NCBI RefSeq assembly: GCF_000259075.1
Contig: NZ_AJKI01000006.1
Location: forward strand, 1-60,107
Length of the DNA stretch: 60,107 nt
Source of the DNA: Marinilabilia salmonicolor JCM 21150
GTDB taxonomy: Bacteria; Bacteroidota; Bacteroidia; Bacteroidales; Marinilabiliaceae
Direction: 5' to 3'
Below are positions 45,501-53,700 of the stretch, in pieces. Numbering within the stretch: position 1 is the first letter of the stretch; each line of letters begins with the position of its first letter. Made by a program: the position numbers and the translations under genes. Under the pieces are notes generated by a model. The model was not told where the DNA came from. It made no database searches and saw nothing but the letters and a program-made list of their open reading frames with translations.

Positions 45501-47523
45501 CATTGTTGGTAAAGTCGCCTTTCAATATTACGGTATGAAAATGGGTGTAGTAATCCAAAAACGGGGCGGTTCCACCTGTAATGCCATTAGGATTATTTGT
45601 AGTGTTGGTTTTTCCTGTGCCTGTGATTATTGATGCACCATTATCGACTGTCACATTGCCATTCACGGTAAGGCTTAGCGGATTGGTGACGCTGTTATTG
45701 CCAATTCGGAAAGTCCCCGATTCTACCTGAAAGTCCCCGTTGATGGTAATATCATTGAGGAGGGAAGCTCTATTGCCGGTGGTATTTATAATTAAATTAT
45801 TGTAAACACTTTGAGCGGGCAGCTCAAAATCTGAGGAGTTGTAATACTCTGTTGTTCCTCCACCGGATTGGACAAAGTCATTTATTAATACTGATGGAAA
45901 GTTATCAGAGGCAAGCCGGAATGTCCCGGTTCCCCGCAATGCTTCAAAGCCATTAACAAACTGAAATTCTGACTGATCCAAAATCCCGCCATCATTAATG
46001 GTAGCATCCAGTCTTGATGTCGACACATCCCCTTCAAGACGAACTACCCTTCCATCCAAAATGGTAACTTTATCATTTTCGCCGGGGATATCCGTCGCAG
46101 TCTGAGTGGTACCGCCAGGATCATGGGTCCAGGTATCAACAACGTCCCAATCGCCAGATTTATAGGAATAATAATGCGTAGATGGAGTGTGAGAAATGCC
46201 ATACCTTGTCGCCAAATCATCATTTATCGCGATTTCCTCAGCAGGTAAAAGAGATTGATCATAATATATAATTTCTGCAATTTCCCCTCTGAAATTAGCC
46301 CCTCCACTCTGGTTGCCACCATTTTCATCACGCGTACCACCATCCGTAAAACCGATGGATATATCTCCTGAATGTGCATTTATAGAAGAGATTGAGCCAT
46401 TTGAAGACTGATTGGAAAAAAGAGAATTGTTCAACTTCGCAGACAGGTCTCCCTTATTCCAGTTGAATGAGAGCACGTATTTTGTATTGGCAGTTACGGA
46501 TTCGTAAACTGTTAATCGCTCTGCTCCATTATTATTATAAATTGTTACGTAAACATTGTTGTTCTTTATAAAAACACCTATTCCATTTGTCCCTCCACCT
46601 TGCTCATATAAATATTGGGTTCCTGATACATCAGAACCGGTTTTAAAAGCAAGCGCCATGGTTCTCTCATCACCATTGTAACCATTTCCGGAATTAATTC
46701 TGCCGTCATCCGTTATATTTAGCTCTTGCGAACCATCAAAGGACAACACCTCTTGATTATTCATTTCTATAGAAACAACCTGATTTGGCCCGTCAGGATC
46801 GGGAGTGGCATCATTGCCGTTACCGGATTGATCTGCCCATTCAGATATCGGGTTTGAACCACTAACACCCAGATCGCCACGAAGCCAATAAACCAAATTG
46901 ACACCATTTCCTCCGGGGATCTTTGAACCGGTTATCTCTACGTCGTCAATATTCCATCCTGAATAGTTCCAACCAGAATCCGTAGAGCCTATAGCAAAAC
47001 GTAATTTCACATTAGGGTTGTCATTTGCACTTACCGGTAATTGAATACTTTGTAAACTCCAGGAAGATTCTTGCAAAGTAGTATTAGGATTTTCCCATAT
47101 ATTTATCCAGGTTGTACCATCGTAGTAATCAATGTAGCCATGATCGTAATAACTCTGTTCTAAGTTCAACCATCGTTGAAAATTAAGAGTAATATTTGCG
47201 TAACCCGAACAATCAATTGTTGGTGATTCGGCTATGTAGGCTCGATCGCCAAGATAATCGGAGTACGCCCCATCCAAATCAGTACCTATAACGTTTGTTC
47301 CGCTATAAGCATCTGTAGGATTTGGGTTACCATGACTACCACTTCCTCCTGCAGGTGCTCCCCGTTCAAACTCTCCTGTCAAAGTCCATCCCTGGTCTGT
47401 TTCAAAATCATCAAAAAACATTGTTTCCTGGCCAAAAGAGCTATTTGTAAATAACACAAGGATAAAACCGACCAAAACTGGCTTAGCAATTTTAAACAAG
47501 CAAATGGGATATATTAATTTCAT
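36598..47523 (-). CDS. Giant secreted T9SS protein with three super-repeats
   Basis: A 3641-residue protein, 18% of the window. Signal peptide 1-32 (ends SSFGQ). Then: a jelly-roll/MAM-like domain (about 33-200, ending SGWNIDDVEI), a LamG-like domain (about 207-440), super-repeat 1 (about 450-1398), super-repeat 2 (about 1400-2325) and a shorter super-repeat 3 (about 2326-2744), Ig/PKD-like domains (about 2750-3098), and a C-terminal module (about 3099-3641) shared with two neighbouring genes. Each super-repeat opens with a SG-W-(x)4-TW/IW header, continues as many parallel beta-helix-like strands (N-L-x-I ... G-D/N motifs) and closes with a FPVG/FPMG sandwich segment. The last ~75 residues are a type A sorting domain ending VVRVKTGGTIKTEKVVR. 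Likely a cell-surface adhesin or matrix protein. Confidence 0.85.
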   Translation of the reverse strand: MKLIYPICLFKIAKPVLVGFILVLFTNSSFGQETMFFDDFETDQGWTLTGEFERGAPAGGSGSHGNPNPTDAYSGTNVIGTDLDGAYSDYLGDRAYIAESPTIDCSGYANITLNFQRWLNLEQSYYDHGYIDYYDGTTWINIWENPNTTLQESSWSLQSIQLPVSANDNPNVKLRFAIGSTDSGWNYSGWNIDDVEITGSKIPGGNGVNLVYWLRGDLGVSGSNPISEWADQSGNGNDATPDPDGPNQVVSIEMNNQEVLSFDGSQELNITDDGRINSGNGYNGDERTMALAFKTGSDVSGTQYLYEQGGGTNGIGVFIKNNNVYVTIYNNNGAERLTVYESVTANTKYVLSFNWNKGDLSAKLNNSLFSNQSSNGSISSINAHSGDISIGFTDGGTRDENGGNQSGGANFRGEIAEIIYYDQSLLPAEEIAINDDLATRYGISHTPSTHYYSYKSGDWDVVDTWTHDPGGTTQTATDIPGENDKVTILDGRVVRLEGDVSTSRLDATINDGGILDQSEFQFVNGFEALRGTGTFRLASDNFPSVLINDFVQSGGGTTEYYNSSDFELPAQSVYNNLIINTTGNRASLLNDITINGDFQVESGTFRIGNNSVTNPLSLTVNGNVTVDNGASIITGTGKTNTTNNPNGITGGTAPFLDYYTHFHTVILKGDFTNNGTVRFTNLDYPVFNSFPSASGKTGAATVYFQGAGNNKLTCNGTTDFYNLVLDKGLDQTYKLTVYSSAYENFRLFGANSSGGDTNGATEENPNLKKALWIRTGTLELTGLTVIPSLTEGGGGGTPNSDYYIPVNGALLLNGPEVILLNTADNYAEVNAAYGVSGGTGEVNGVNKGSNASSFSIYGRFQVDDGYFSTRESGGLITWDKASGQLDINGGYIDAKQFRAAGGASGLASYMQTGGTLALRGRYQRTPSQYNSPADLRAVSQATINTNTSTSGLEGSKGTFNINAEANVFAMSGGEVEIYDVCGGNNYAVDIFSADNNINVTGGTFKFLSLNGNNDFKIRSQAPFGNIVVDRSNAGALLTLNDDYALTVIKNIDLTRGGLRANNLDVTVGGDFNIAANGTYHSGTNTTLFNGKVDQLFSVSGTVNNGNDGLADLTVSKDGGVLSLDGDMTGLTVQGAFTLTKGIFDDGGKTLFVKGNVTNSGTHTGDGSIQLNGSSVQTIGGDGNGAFGNLTLNNNNGAAAPVSLTADISVDGTLTFSSAKHINIDTQNLRLGADAAISGAGNDRFIQTAGNAGDGGLTIAYNSTASRVFPVGVEGYTPAAMGFSSAPGSYGSITVVPVNYAHPVVTAENVSLDYFWRVKSEGFTGYEGKVTHSFVYNQSDVSGTESNYIPAVYDAGNYTWNYGTASSVNSGNNTISDWTSPGLSTDFIDGDYTAGVVTAFGEPSKFYSRRSGNWNQTNTWSTTGHSGNAASRIPAEGDVVIIGTGHTVSLERSTNRNGYPNRNTKNEDVQNCATLQIETGGVLDVKYSPASNFGIVMSHPNGNGLLRVSTAYSSGSTFELPKGDFTDFNKNLGTTELYTINNTAGTTYWLPNDIESYGNLVVTPMGGSNIIFGNTDVTIYGDLTTQGLTSEGWYAPTWNSNYPTSPAGKKAKTISIKGNFNLEGGALIFYDNGNLAQNFIIEGDLVVSEGAGIQVYSNANNQSFKIGGDLVNNASFGNGANAYAGCDFSGIPVTFFGDSDAKITNTSGAPDTQFEEVTVNKGSSQSTKLTIDIAGDLNTPDNNWLTLENGTLEYKRVNPNSDFTISTSTPFTIPSTAGLYVDYDNSNNRRVLIGDDNSDNNDLFLNGKLTIVKGEVYVGDPNSRNNNNDIEYAGGGASTIDVRGGKLVVNGQIRRNPATTSGILSYLQSGGEVTINGRKTLTTNAKLEVLNAGSRFNMSGGTLKILRGGGGNSYGDLYLRPETSNVTGGEIVFVASTGDQTYLVDANVPLNNLTVTGAAGSDAMVKMMVSALTLQGDMTLSNTYSVFDANSEFDIDLIIKGNMVNNGTYNHYNNLTTFSGGEQSIEGNTATDFYDLKINPVTSVTLSRDVNVFNDMELASGRLITGANLVSIEGDLINNANYESDDDAGGVLLINGDTRHLLSGTGTFGRLELNDSKGARLENDITLENNLILSNGIFDINDNLLTLGVNSDIQGSDFNNFKMITSDGVYSNIGIKKYLPVIGSPETFTFPMGLAGKYTPAVLNITQNSQVGSVRVNTINEKHPSAKSPFRVLDYYWEVESAGLSGFSGSFDMVYHDDDILQAAADENNYVAARLLVPGTSWSKATPGAATDKVDESNNTISFTFGGANTVSGEYTAGFVSEIPDKVPSYEANVSGNWSDKNIWTPVGDAPACPEGGPNGAVVIINAAVTADADNCFAYRTIINDQLKIVSPYIGHNLGSIEGEGTLYVESPVMPAGRYTDFLDCGRNSTLEFGGSGNYNIVADLFTSIPNLKISGTGTRVLPNENLTVCNSLVIDGATLDNSVNNKTLIIGGTMERYNGGRFVAGAGSEATVRFAGNSAQNIGGATGDFNGINAFNNLEIDNNSGLTINGATEISGILQLTSGVINTSDANPLTITNSLGTSVSPVGGRADSYINGPLIKRINQGDSFRFPVGKDGALGNKLTLVATQSGITDWKVEYFTPNTTYANYNNPVTYVNSKEYWKVSAPSGSKARISINWDASSDVTPLITVGGVDDLLVVGYDALASEWTEISSSASGSNNNGTIITDSRVTVPAAGEMDFTSATLNTVKPKAKLTPDGAICGTSAGIPVTFTSSFPVPFNYVLNYTIDGVAQSAVTVTSIPYVLSTPQSGVYQLTGYTYDNGNGTGVVDEGEVTVYATPTDADAGEDQSLCGASATVLEGNNPLVGEGLWTIVSGTGGTIDQPTVATSDFSGTNGSSYTLLWTISNGECTSSDEVTITFPVLADQPGEFTEYDTEVCQGVNNVVFTVPLDVTISNYNWSYSGEDVIINGTGNSVSLSFGISATSGTLSVTAENNCGESDPREIGITVNEAISGVTLESNIEGSLCVNNSPVFTAIPAETITGLSYEFFVNGVSGQNGASETFEPVNLMDADVVNVVATSADGCSTTSNDIAVSVVATDGLWMGSADADWNNPVNWCANVVPSTGDITISGNSVHAPEITSDMNLTWLTIEENANLVVKPGVMLEVTGDVVNDGKITLESDADALAALYLPELPTKAGIGNVVMNMPKNYYWYIGSPLRSEVDGKAKASWFGDLNNDPNSIDWVFVLRYKNGRNQWLRVVGDIDLNEMEGVSTWYYQNKVLDYEGEINVGELSRTFAEIDHHLFANPYPTAIDWEDPSGWGRSDFGNTMWNRVTFGGERTWQTYNNGGDDDPGVYALPPEAFGQTEENVSYIPPYQTVWIKAEKENSTLTVSPETRVKDNSVGLKSAGSGGSQEVNIIRLKISNSKALDGTVIYFSDNFMDEKGREDSEKRFNDSKNIPEIYTRIGGNAFSINGKFLLTEPAYSLPVSVRTRIIEETKISVNLSRFEANYDVFLEDKETGAWVNMKEYPEYVFMPIHQGHEHNRFVLHLEKTQEIPTNLNDSDEFNTGDISIIGRSEYALVKISSDLLQSSGALIEVLDMNGRLMDRITTNETESEIDLPDNSGVYVVRVKTGGTIKTEKVVR

Positions 47524-47730
47524 ATCTAAACCTGTATAATTAATTTTCTTATTACAAATTCTGCCTGTATTACAGACAAATTAACTTTCACAAAAATATA
47601 CTCTATCACTTACCTTTTACCCCACTTAAATCAACACAGTTGGAACTATTACACGAATACGTTCAAACCATTGACAAGTGACAAAAAAATATAGATTTTG
47701 AAAAAGGAATTTTATCGAAACCGTACTGAC

Positions 47731-47910
47731 TAGTGTCGGTCCATAAACTAAGCTATGCTTGCTACAGGTCATGTGTATTTTTAGAATATGCTAGTTGAAA
47801 TCCCGATGCTTCGGGATGCGAAGCCGCTAAAAGCGGAGTCCCGATGCTTCGGGATGAGTATTTTGCCGGCAAGCGTAACGCAGCAAATGGTACTTTATGG
47901 ACGGACACTA
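47731..47910 (-). mobile_element. 180-bp MITE-like element, copy E
   Basis: Read on the minus strand it begins TAGTGTCCGTCCATAAAGT and matches the left half of copies A and C (TGCGTTACGCTTGCCGGCAAAA). Its other end (TAGTGTCGGTCCATAAACT on plus) resembles the right end of copy B. The interior carries two ATCCCGATGCTTCGGGAT palindromes. Confidence 0.75.
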
Positions 47911-47913
47911 ACT

Positions 47914-47948
47914 AAAAGCCCCGTTCCAAAAATATGGAACAAGGCTTT
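47914..47948 (-). terminator. Terminator after the second T9SS gene
   Basis: AAAGCCCCGTTCC pairs with GGAACAAGGCTTT; the composite 3' region (47911-48013) matches those at 36461-36560 and 50640-50740, including CTTCACAGGG and the G-rich repeat. Confidence 0.75.
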
Positions 47949-48079
47949 ATCTTCACAGGGTAATGAAGTGATATCGTGGCCCCTTAAATCCCCCAAGGAG
48001 GGCCTTTGGGGAATAGACATGGTTAATTTACAAGTTCTCTTTACACATTTGGCCCATGCCTTAAGAACAGGAATAATAT

Positions 48080-50407
48080 CTATCTGGCAAACTTTTCAGT
48101 TTTGACAGTTCCTTCTGCTATAACCCGAACCACATAAACGCCATGGAAAGCAGGCAGTGAAACTTCGGTTTCTGAACTTCTGGTTTTAACGGTATCCAGC
48201 ATACGTCCACTCATATCCAGCAATTCAATGGTTGCGTCGGAAGAGTAGAGCAATTCAGGACTAATACGTACCAATACATCTTCCTTTTGTCCCAGAATGG
48301 TCACAGAGTCATCATTTTTGGTTTCCTCTTCGATGGCTGTGGCTACCGACTGTACTTTTGAAAGGTGCAAGACAAAACGATCATGATCATCTCCCATTTG
48401 ACGGGGAGTGTAAACATACTCTTCAACATCTCCCAAATTAATCCATGAACCGGTTTCTTTATCTTCCAGTACCACTTGGTAATTGTTGGAAAATTCGTTC
48501 AGGTCAACTGAAAGTTTTACTTCTCCTTCAATTCTGTTGCGAACACTCAAAGGGATAGAATAATTGGAAGCGGAAAGCGATGGAAGACTATTAATGGCAA
48601 GTGGCTTATCATCTATTCTTGTATATAATTCAGGAAAAGCCTTTGAATCATTGAATCTCTTGTCTCCATCAAAACTATCATAACCGGTTGCCCCGTTATT
48701 ATTAAAGAAAATTACCGCACCATCAACTATTTTATCATTTTTGGCCTTAATTCTTAAAACGTTCATTTCTGATTGCTCAGAAGAACTGGCACTTTTAAGA
48801 GGTAAAGATCCTTTGGCTTTAACTTTTGAATTTTCAGAAACCGTAAAGGTTGCATCGCTTTTTTCTGCTTTAATCCAGACTGTTTGATATGGGGCAATAA
48901 AACTCTCATTCTCTTTTGAATAACCCAACACTTCAGGATCGATGGCAGAAAAGAAAGTATTGTATGTTTGCCAGGTTCTGTATGTTTCTCCATCAAAACC
49001 CTTTCGAGTAACTCTAAACCACATAGTTTGAGAGAATTTCAGTCCGTCACGATTTTCTTGTTCCAACACATCCCAGTCTATTGAGGTTGCATAAGGGTTT
49101 CCTAATAAATAGAAATCAGGCTGACCATAAGTCGCAGAAACATCTCCTGAGTTCAGCTCTCCTGTATAGTCCAATTGCTTTTCCTCATCGTAGTACCAGG
49201 TACTCACACCTTCCAACGGATTTAAAGTAATATCGCCTACAACACGCAACCACTTATTTTTTCCATTACTTTCTCTAAGAACAAAAACCCAGTCTTTTGC
49301 ATCTGGCTCATTATTGAGGCTGCCAAACCAATCAGCCCTTGCGTCTGCCAATGGCGTACTCAGGTACCAATAGTTATTCTCAGGCACTTTAAGCCTCACA
49401 TTGGCCTCTCCAACTTTGGCTGCATTCTCAGGAAGCATCAAAGAAGCCAGTTGATCTGCTTCAGACTCTAAAACAAACTGCCCGCTATTAGATACATCTG
49501 TTGTAACATCAAGAGAGGCACCGGGCTTTATGACCAACTTAGCACCCTCAATAATTGTAAGTTTTGACAGTGTAATATCACTATTAATTTGAGGAGCATT
49601 GTCTGATATTTCAATTTTCACTGAAGAATCAAACTTTGGCAGTTTATTTCCTTTCCAGTTATCCGGATTAGACCAATCGGTATTTTCTGAACCAATCCAT
49701 GAAATTACCGGATTCAACATTCCAATACTTTCTATAAGATCTTTAAGATCGGAGTCTTCACCGCTATTCAATAGATCATCCAGATCTCCATAAGAATTGT
49801 CATCTTCTAAAATACTTCCTTCAGGATAAGAAATTTCGGCATCGGGATTAATAATATATAAATCATCAGGTTTGGCTTTAAGCCCTCCTCCAGAATGCGA
49901 GAAGTCTCCACCAACAATAAGGTTACCTTTATTCTGTACATGGGTATTAGAAGAAGTTGAGAAGTCACCTTTCACGATGATATCTCCATTTGATTTCAGG
50001 TTACTTCCGGTAGATGAAAGATTACCATGTACAATTAAAACACCCCCTTTATCAACCTGAATTCCGGCAGAACCTTCCAAATTACCAAAAATCTCAACAT
50101 ACCCGTCTTTGGTAACAGTCAGTCCGCTCCAGTTATTATTGTAGTAGTTTTCCGTAACAATAAAAGTTCCGTTGACGATAACATCTACCGGGTTGAGTTC
50201 TCCGTTTCTTGTTATACTGCCATTGATAGTCATTTTTTTATCCACAGTACCATCGGCAGAGGGTGCGTTACCTTTTTTCCATACATCAGTTTGCTCAAAA
50301 TCACCATCTGCATTACGCTCAGTTTCGTAATCGCCACCTGGCTTGGCATTGATGTTCAAAGCTCCAACAAAAATTAACCCAATTAATGTGTAGTAAAAAC
50401 GTTTCAT
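48080..50407 (-). CDS. Secreted T9SS protein with short beta-helix N-terminus
   Basis: A 775-residue protein starting MKRFYYTLIGLIFVGALNIN, a signal peptide; a longer frame from 50443 is rejected because it covers the shared leader. Residues about 55-190 form a small repeat region with three to four ~22-residue units (GGVLIVHGNLSSTGSNLKS, GDIIVKGDFSTSSNTHVQN, GNLIVGGDFSHSGGG), as in polymerising beta-helix proteins. From about 234 to the end it carries the C-terminal module shared with the two neighbours (EGVSTWYYDEEKQLDYTGEL, LLGNPYATSIDW), closing with a type A sorting domain ending VVRVIAEGTVKTEKFAR. Exported by the T9SS and probably anchored to the cell surface. No enzymatic motif is visible. 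Confidence 0.85.
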   Translation of the reverse strand: MKRFYYTLIGLIFVGALNINAKPGGDYETERNADGDFEQTDVWKKGNAPSADGTVDKKMTINGSITRNGELNPVDVIVNGTFIVTENYYNNNWSGLTVTKDGYVEIFGNLEGSAGIQVDKGGVLIVHGNLSSTGSNLKSNGDIIVKGDFSTSSNTHVQNKGNLIVGGDFSHSGGGLKAKPDDLYIINPDAEISYPEGSILEDDNSYGDLDDLLNSGEDSDLKDLIESIGMLNPVISWIGSENTDWSNPDNWKGNKLPKFDSSVKIEISDNAPQINSDITLSKLTIIEGAKLVIKPGASLDVTTDVSNSGQFVLESEADQLASLMLPENAAKVGEANVRLKVPENNYWYLSTPLADARADWFGSLNNEPDAKDWVFVLRESNGKNKWLRVVGDITLNPLEGVSTWYYDEEKQLDYTGELNSGDVSATYGQPDFYLLGNPYATSIDWDVLEQENRDGLKFSQTMWFRVTRKGFDGETYRTWQTYNTFFSAIDPEVLGYSKENESFIAPYQTVWIKAEKSDATFTVSENSKVKAKGSLPLKSASSSEQSEMNVLRIKAKNDKIVDGAVIFFNNNGATGYDSFDGDKRFNDSKAFPELYTRIDDKPLAINSLPSLSASNYSIPLSVRNRIEGEVKLSVDLNEFSNNYQVVLEDKETGSWINLGDVEEYVYTPRQMGDDHDRFVLHLSKVQSVATAIEEETKNDDSVTILGQKEDVLVRISPELLYSSDATIELLDMSGRMLDTVKTRSSETEVSLPAFHGVYVVRVIAEGTVKTEKFAR

Positions 50408-50474
50408 AATATCACTAAATTTAACCCTGTTCAAAAATTCCACCTCTTGTTTGAGGTTTCTGTGTCGTTATACA
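50408..50474 (-). promoter_or_regulatory. Shared 5' leader of the second T9SS gene
   Basis: On the minus strand: TGTATAACGACACAGAAACC ... GAACAGGGTTAAATTTAGTG then ATATT and ATG. The leader at 54275-54343 is clearly related in order and spacing, and contains a CCTC...GAGG hairpin equivalent. Confidence 0.6.
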
Positions 50475-50788
50475 GGGTTCATTAGCGTTTGTTGGGAAGC
50501 TTTGACGAACTGCTGTTAGGCTCTTGATAAATGGAAATCTTTTGAGGATAAAAGTAAAGGAGACTTTTAATAATTTAAGGAGAGGGTGGATTTTGGAGAA
50601 GGGAATTAGTTGAACAGGCAGAAGGCAGAAGAAACAATCAAAAAAGCCCCGCTTCCAACGTTTTGGAGCGGGGCTTCTTAACTTCACAGGGTTAATTGTG
50701 ATGAGGTGGCCCCCTAAATCCCCCCAAGGGGAACTTTTCCGGAAGCTTTTATTGTATTGATCAATTTAACAACATCAAAATGTCGTGA
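50475..50788. other. Gap with the 3' region of the third T9SS gene
   Basis: Apart from the leader upstream of the second gene and the composite 3' region (50640-50740) of the third, no gene or repeat is seen. Confidence 0.6.
50644..50676 (-). terminator. Terminator after the third T9SS gene
   Basis: AAGCCCCGCTTCC pairs with GGAGCGGGGCTT, with a T-run on the minus strand. Stem bases differ from the other two copies but remain paired, which suggests selection for the hairpin. Confidence 0.8.
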
Positions 50789-53700
50789 TTACCTAATAAC
50801 CTTTTGGGTCTTAACAGTACCTCCGGCATTTACACGAACCACATAAACGCCATTCTCTGAAGGCAACGCTATTTCCGTTTCTGTATCTCGGGTATTCTTA
50901 TTGGTAATCTGTCGGCCGTTAACATCCAATACATGAATGACTGCTTCTGAAGATTGAAGCAATTCAGGACTAATCCTTACCGCAGCATAGTCCTTTTTCC
51001 CAATTATTTGAATATTTAATGCATCGTCAACGGACTCTTCAATATCAGTAGGAACTTTTTGAACTTTGGATAAATGCAATACAAACCGATCATGATCATC
51101 CCCCATGATACGAGGATTATAAGCATACTCGCTCACATCTCTCATATTAATCCATGAGCTTAACTCTTTATCTTCAAGCACCACATCATAAGCATCTGTA
51201 AATTCCCTTACATCAACAGACAACTTAACTTCTCCTTCTATCCTGTTACGAACACTTAATGGAATGGAATAAGCGGTTCCTGAGAGCTGTGGCAAACTGT
51301 TAATTGCAAGAGGAGTGCTATTTAGCATGGTATATAACTCCGGAATCGCTTTTGAATCATTAAACCGTTTATCACTATCAAAACTATCTCTACCTGGATC
51401 TCCAGCATTGTTAAAGAAAATTACCGCTCCATCTACTGTTTTATCGTTTACCGCCTTAATTCTTAATACATCCATTTCTGAATTATTAGAGGATCCTGCA
51501 CTCTTTAACGGTAATGCTCCGGTATGCTTTACTTTGGAATTCTCCGATACAGTAAAAGTAGCATTGCTTACATCCGCCTTAATCCAAACAGTTTGATAAG
51601 GGGCAATATAACTTTCGTTCTCTATTGAATAGCCGAGTTCCTCTGGATCTATTGCTGAAAAAAATGTATTATAGGTCTGCCAGGTTCTATAAGTCTCTCC
51701 ATCAAATCCTGTTCGACTAACCCTAAACCACATTGTTTGTGCAAAGTCCAGTCCATCACGGTTCTCAGCCTCTAAAATATCCCAGTCAATTGAAGTAGCA
51801 TAGGGATTACCAAGCAGGTAATAATCCGGTTGCCCATAAGTAAAAGATATATTTCCCTTGTTTAAAGTACCCGAATAATCCAATTGTTTGTCCTGATTAT
51901 AATACCAGGTACTTACTCCTTCAAGTGGATTCAATGCAATATCTCCAACAACTCTCAACCATTTATTCTTTCCTCCGCTTTCTCTTAATACAAACACCCA
52001 GTCCTCTGCATTCGGATCATTATTCAAATTTCCAAACCACTCTGCTCTGGCATTTGCAAGCGGAGAACTTAAGTACCAGTAATAATCCTTCGGTACAGTC
52101 AATTGAATTCTGGTTCTTCCCTCAGGAACAATCACATCTCCTAAGTCCATAAAAGTTATCAACTGGTCGTAGGTGTTTTTTAATATCAGGCTATCTAATA
52201 TGGTAAGAGATGCATTTTCTGAGATTGTAAATTGTGCGCCGGGTTTTATTTCTAAAGAACCGATTTTCGAGATTGAATTAACATTAACAACTTCATTTTC
52301 CGGGATTATTGCTCTGTTTGAACTCCATGGTGATTCAAGAGTACCCCAACTCCAATTGTCGATAGTATTAAAGTCAAAATCACCAGCAGTTCCAACCCAT
52401 AAATAGGGAACAGAAGAAACTACAAATGATTCAGCAGTAACACCGATTAAATTGGCACTATTATTAATATTTGAAATATTCTTCAAATTGTTTCCAATTA
52501 TACCTTCATTAAACTGGAAATAAGAAATTAAATTCACTGGCTCCCCAGTTACAGTTGAAAACATATTGTTTTGGATTTCTTCCTGCGTTCTGGCTATATC
52601 CCAAACTCTTAGTTCGTCCATACTACCTATAAAAGGGTCATCGCCTGTTGTGACATCACCTCCAATGGCAAATGAAGCATTTGGATTAGAAAATTGGGAG
52701 CCGGTTGTTATCGGCTCAGAAGCAACAACTTCCCCATTAACAAGAAGACTCATATCTGTAGAGTTTGCCACTCCGGCAACATGTATCCATTGCCCGTTGT
52801 ATAACCATGGAGTACTAACACGGTCATCACTTTCTACCATAAAAACCAATTCATTATTCTCTACAAAGACCATAGCGTCTCCGATCTGACCGAATATTCC
52901 CATTAATCCGCCATTATAAGACATCTTGATCCATCCTTCAATGGTGAATTGTACGGGATCTGCTAAAACAGGATTGTCAGTTGCAGCTTTTGCACCATAA
53001 AAGTTCAATTGATTTCCAGCATCCTCTGAAACCTCCTCACTAACAAAATTCATCAAATAATCCTCAACTTCACCGTACGCAACATTTCCACAAGCATATA
53101 ATACATCTTGCTCTTGATGCGCAAGTTTTATCCTCATACCCACCAGACCTGATTTAAAACCCTCAGGCAAAGAAACTGTTTTTCCTCCTATAGGTTTACC
53201 TTCAGTTCCAGTAATGGTTAACGCATGCCCAGCTTCTTCAAAGACTCCATCATTGTTCCAATCTAACCAAACGGTCATATGTGTTGTACCCCAAGAACTA
53301 TTCTTTTTTGCCCACGCAACATTATCACCTGAAACCTGGATAAAAACAGAACTATCATTATTAATTGAAATCTCAGGAACAATATTGGTGAAATTGGAAT
53401 AGTTGGTATTTTCCGAGGGATTAACAAAGTTATCTCCAATTTGAACTTCGGAAATATGCCCATTATACCAATCTTGAGCTTCAGCCGGACAATTAACGAT
53501 TATATATCTGTCTATTGAAATTGTATTAGAACCTATCCCATTATCAACAGTAAGAGTTACAGAATATAAACCTGATTCATCAAACTTCACAACAGGATTG
53601 GCTGAATTTGGAGATGTATTTTCAAGAAAAGTAATATTTCCGGATGGATCAAATTCCCACTTAAAAGAGTTTGGTGCTTCTGATGAAAGATCAAAAAAAC

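Larger units (their letters stand above)
47524..48079. other. Gap between giant and second T9SS genes
   Basis: Holds the leader of the giant gene, a MITE-like element (copy E) and the 3' region of the second gene. No gene seen. Confidence 0.7.
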
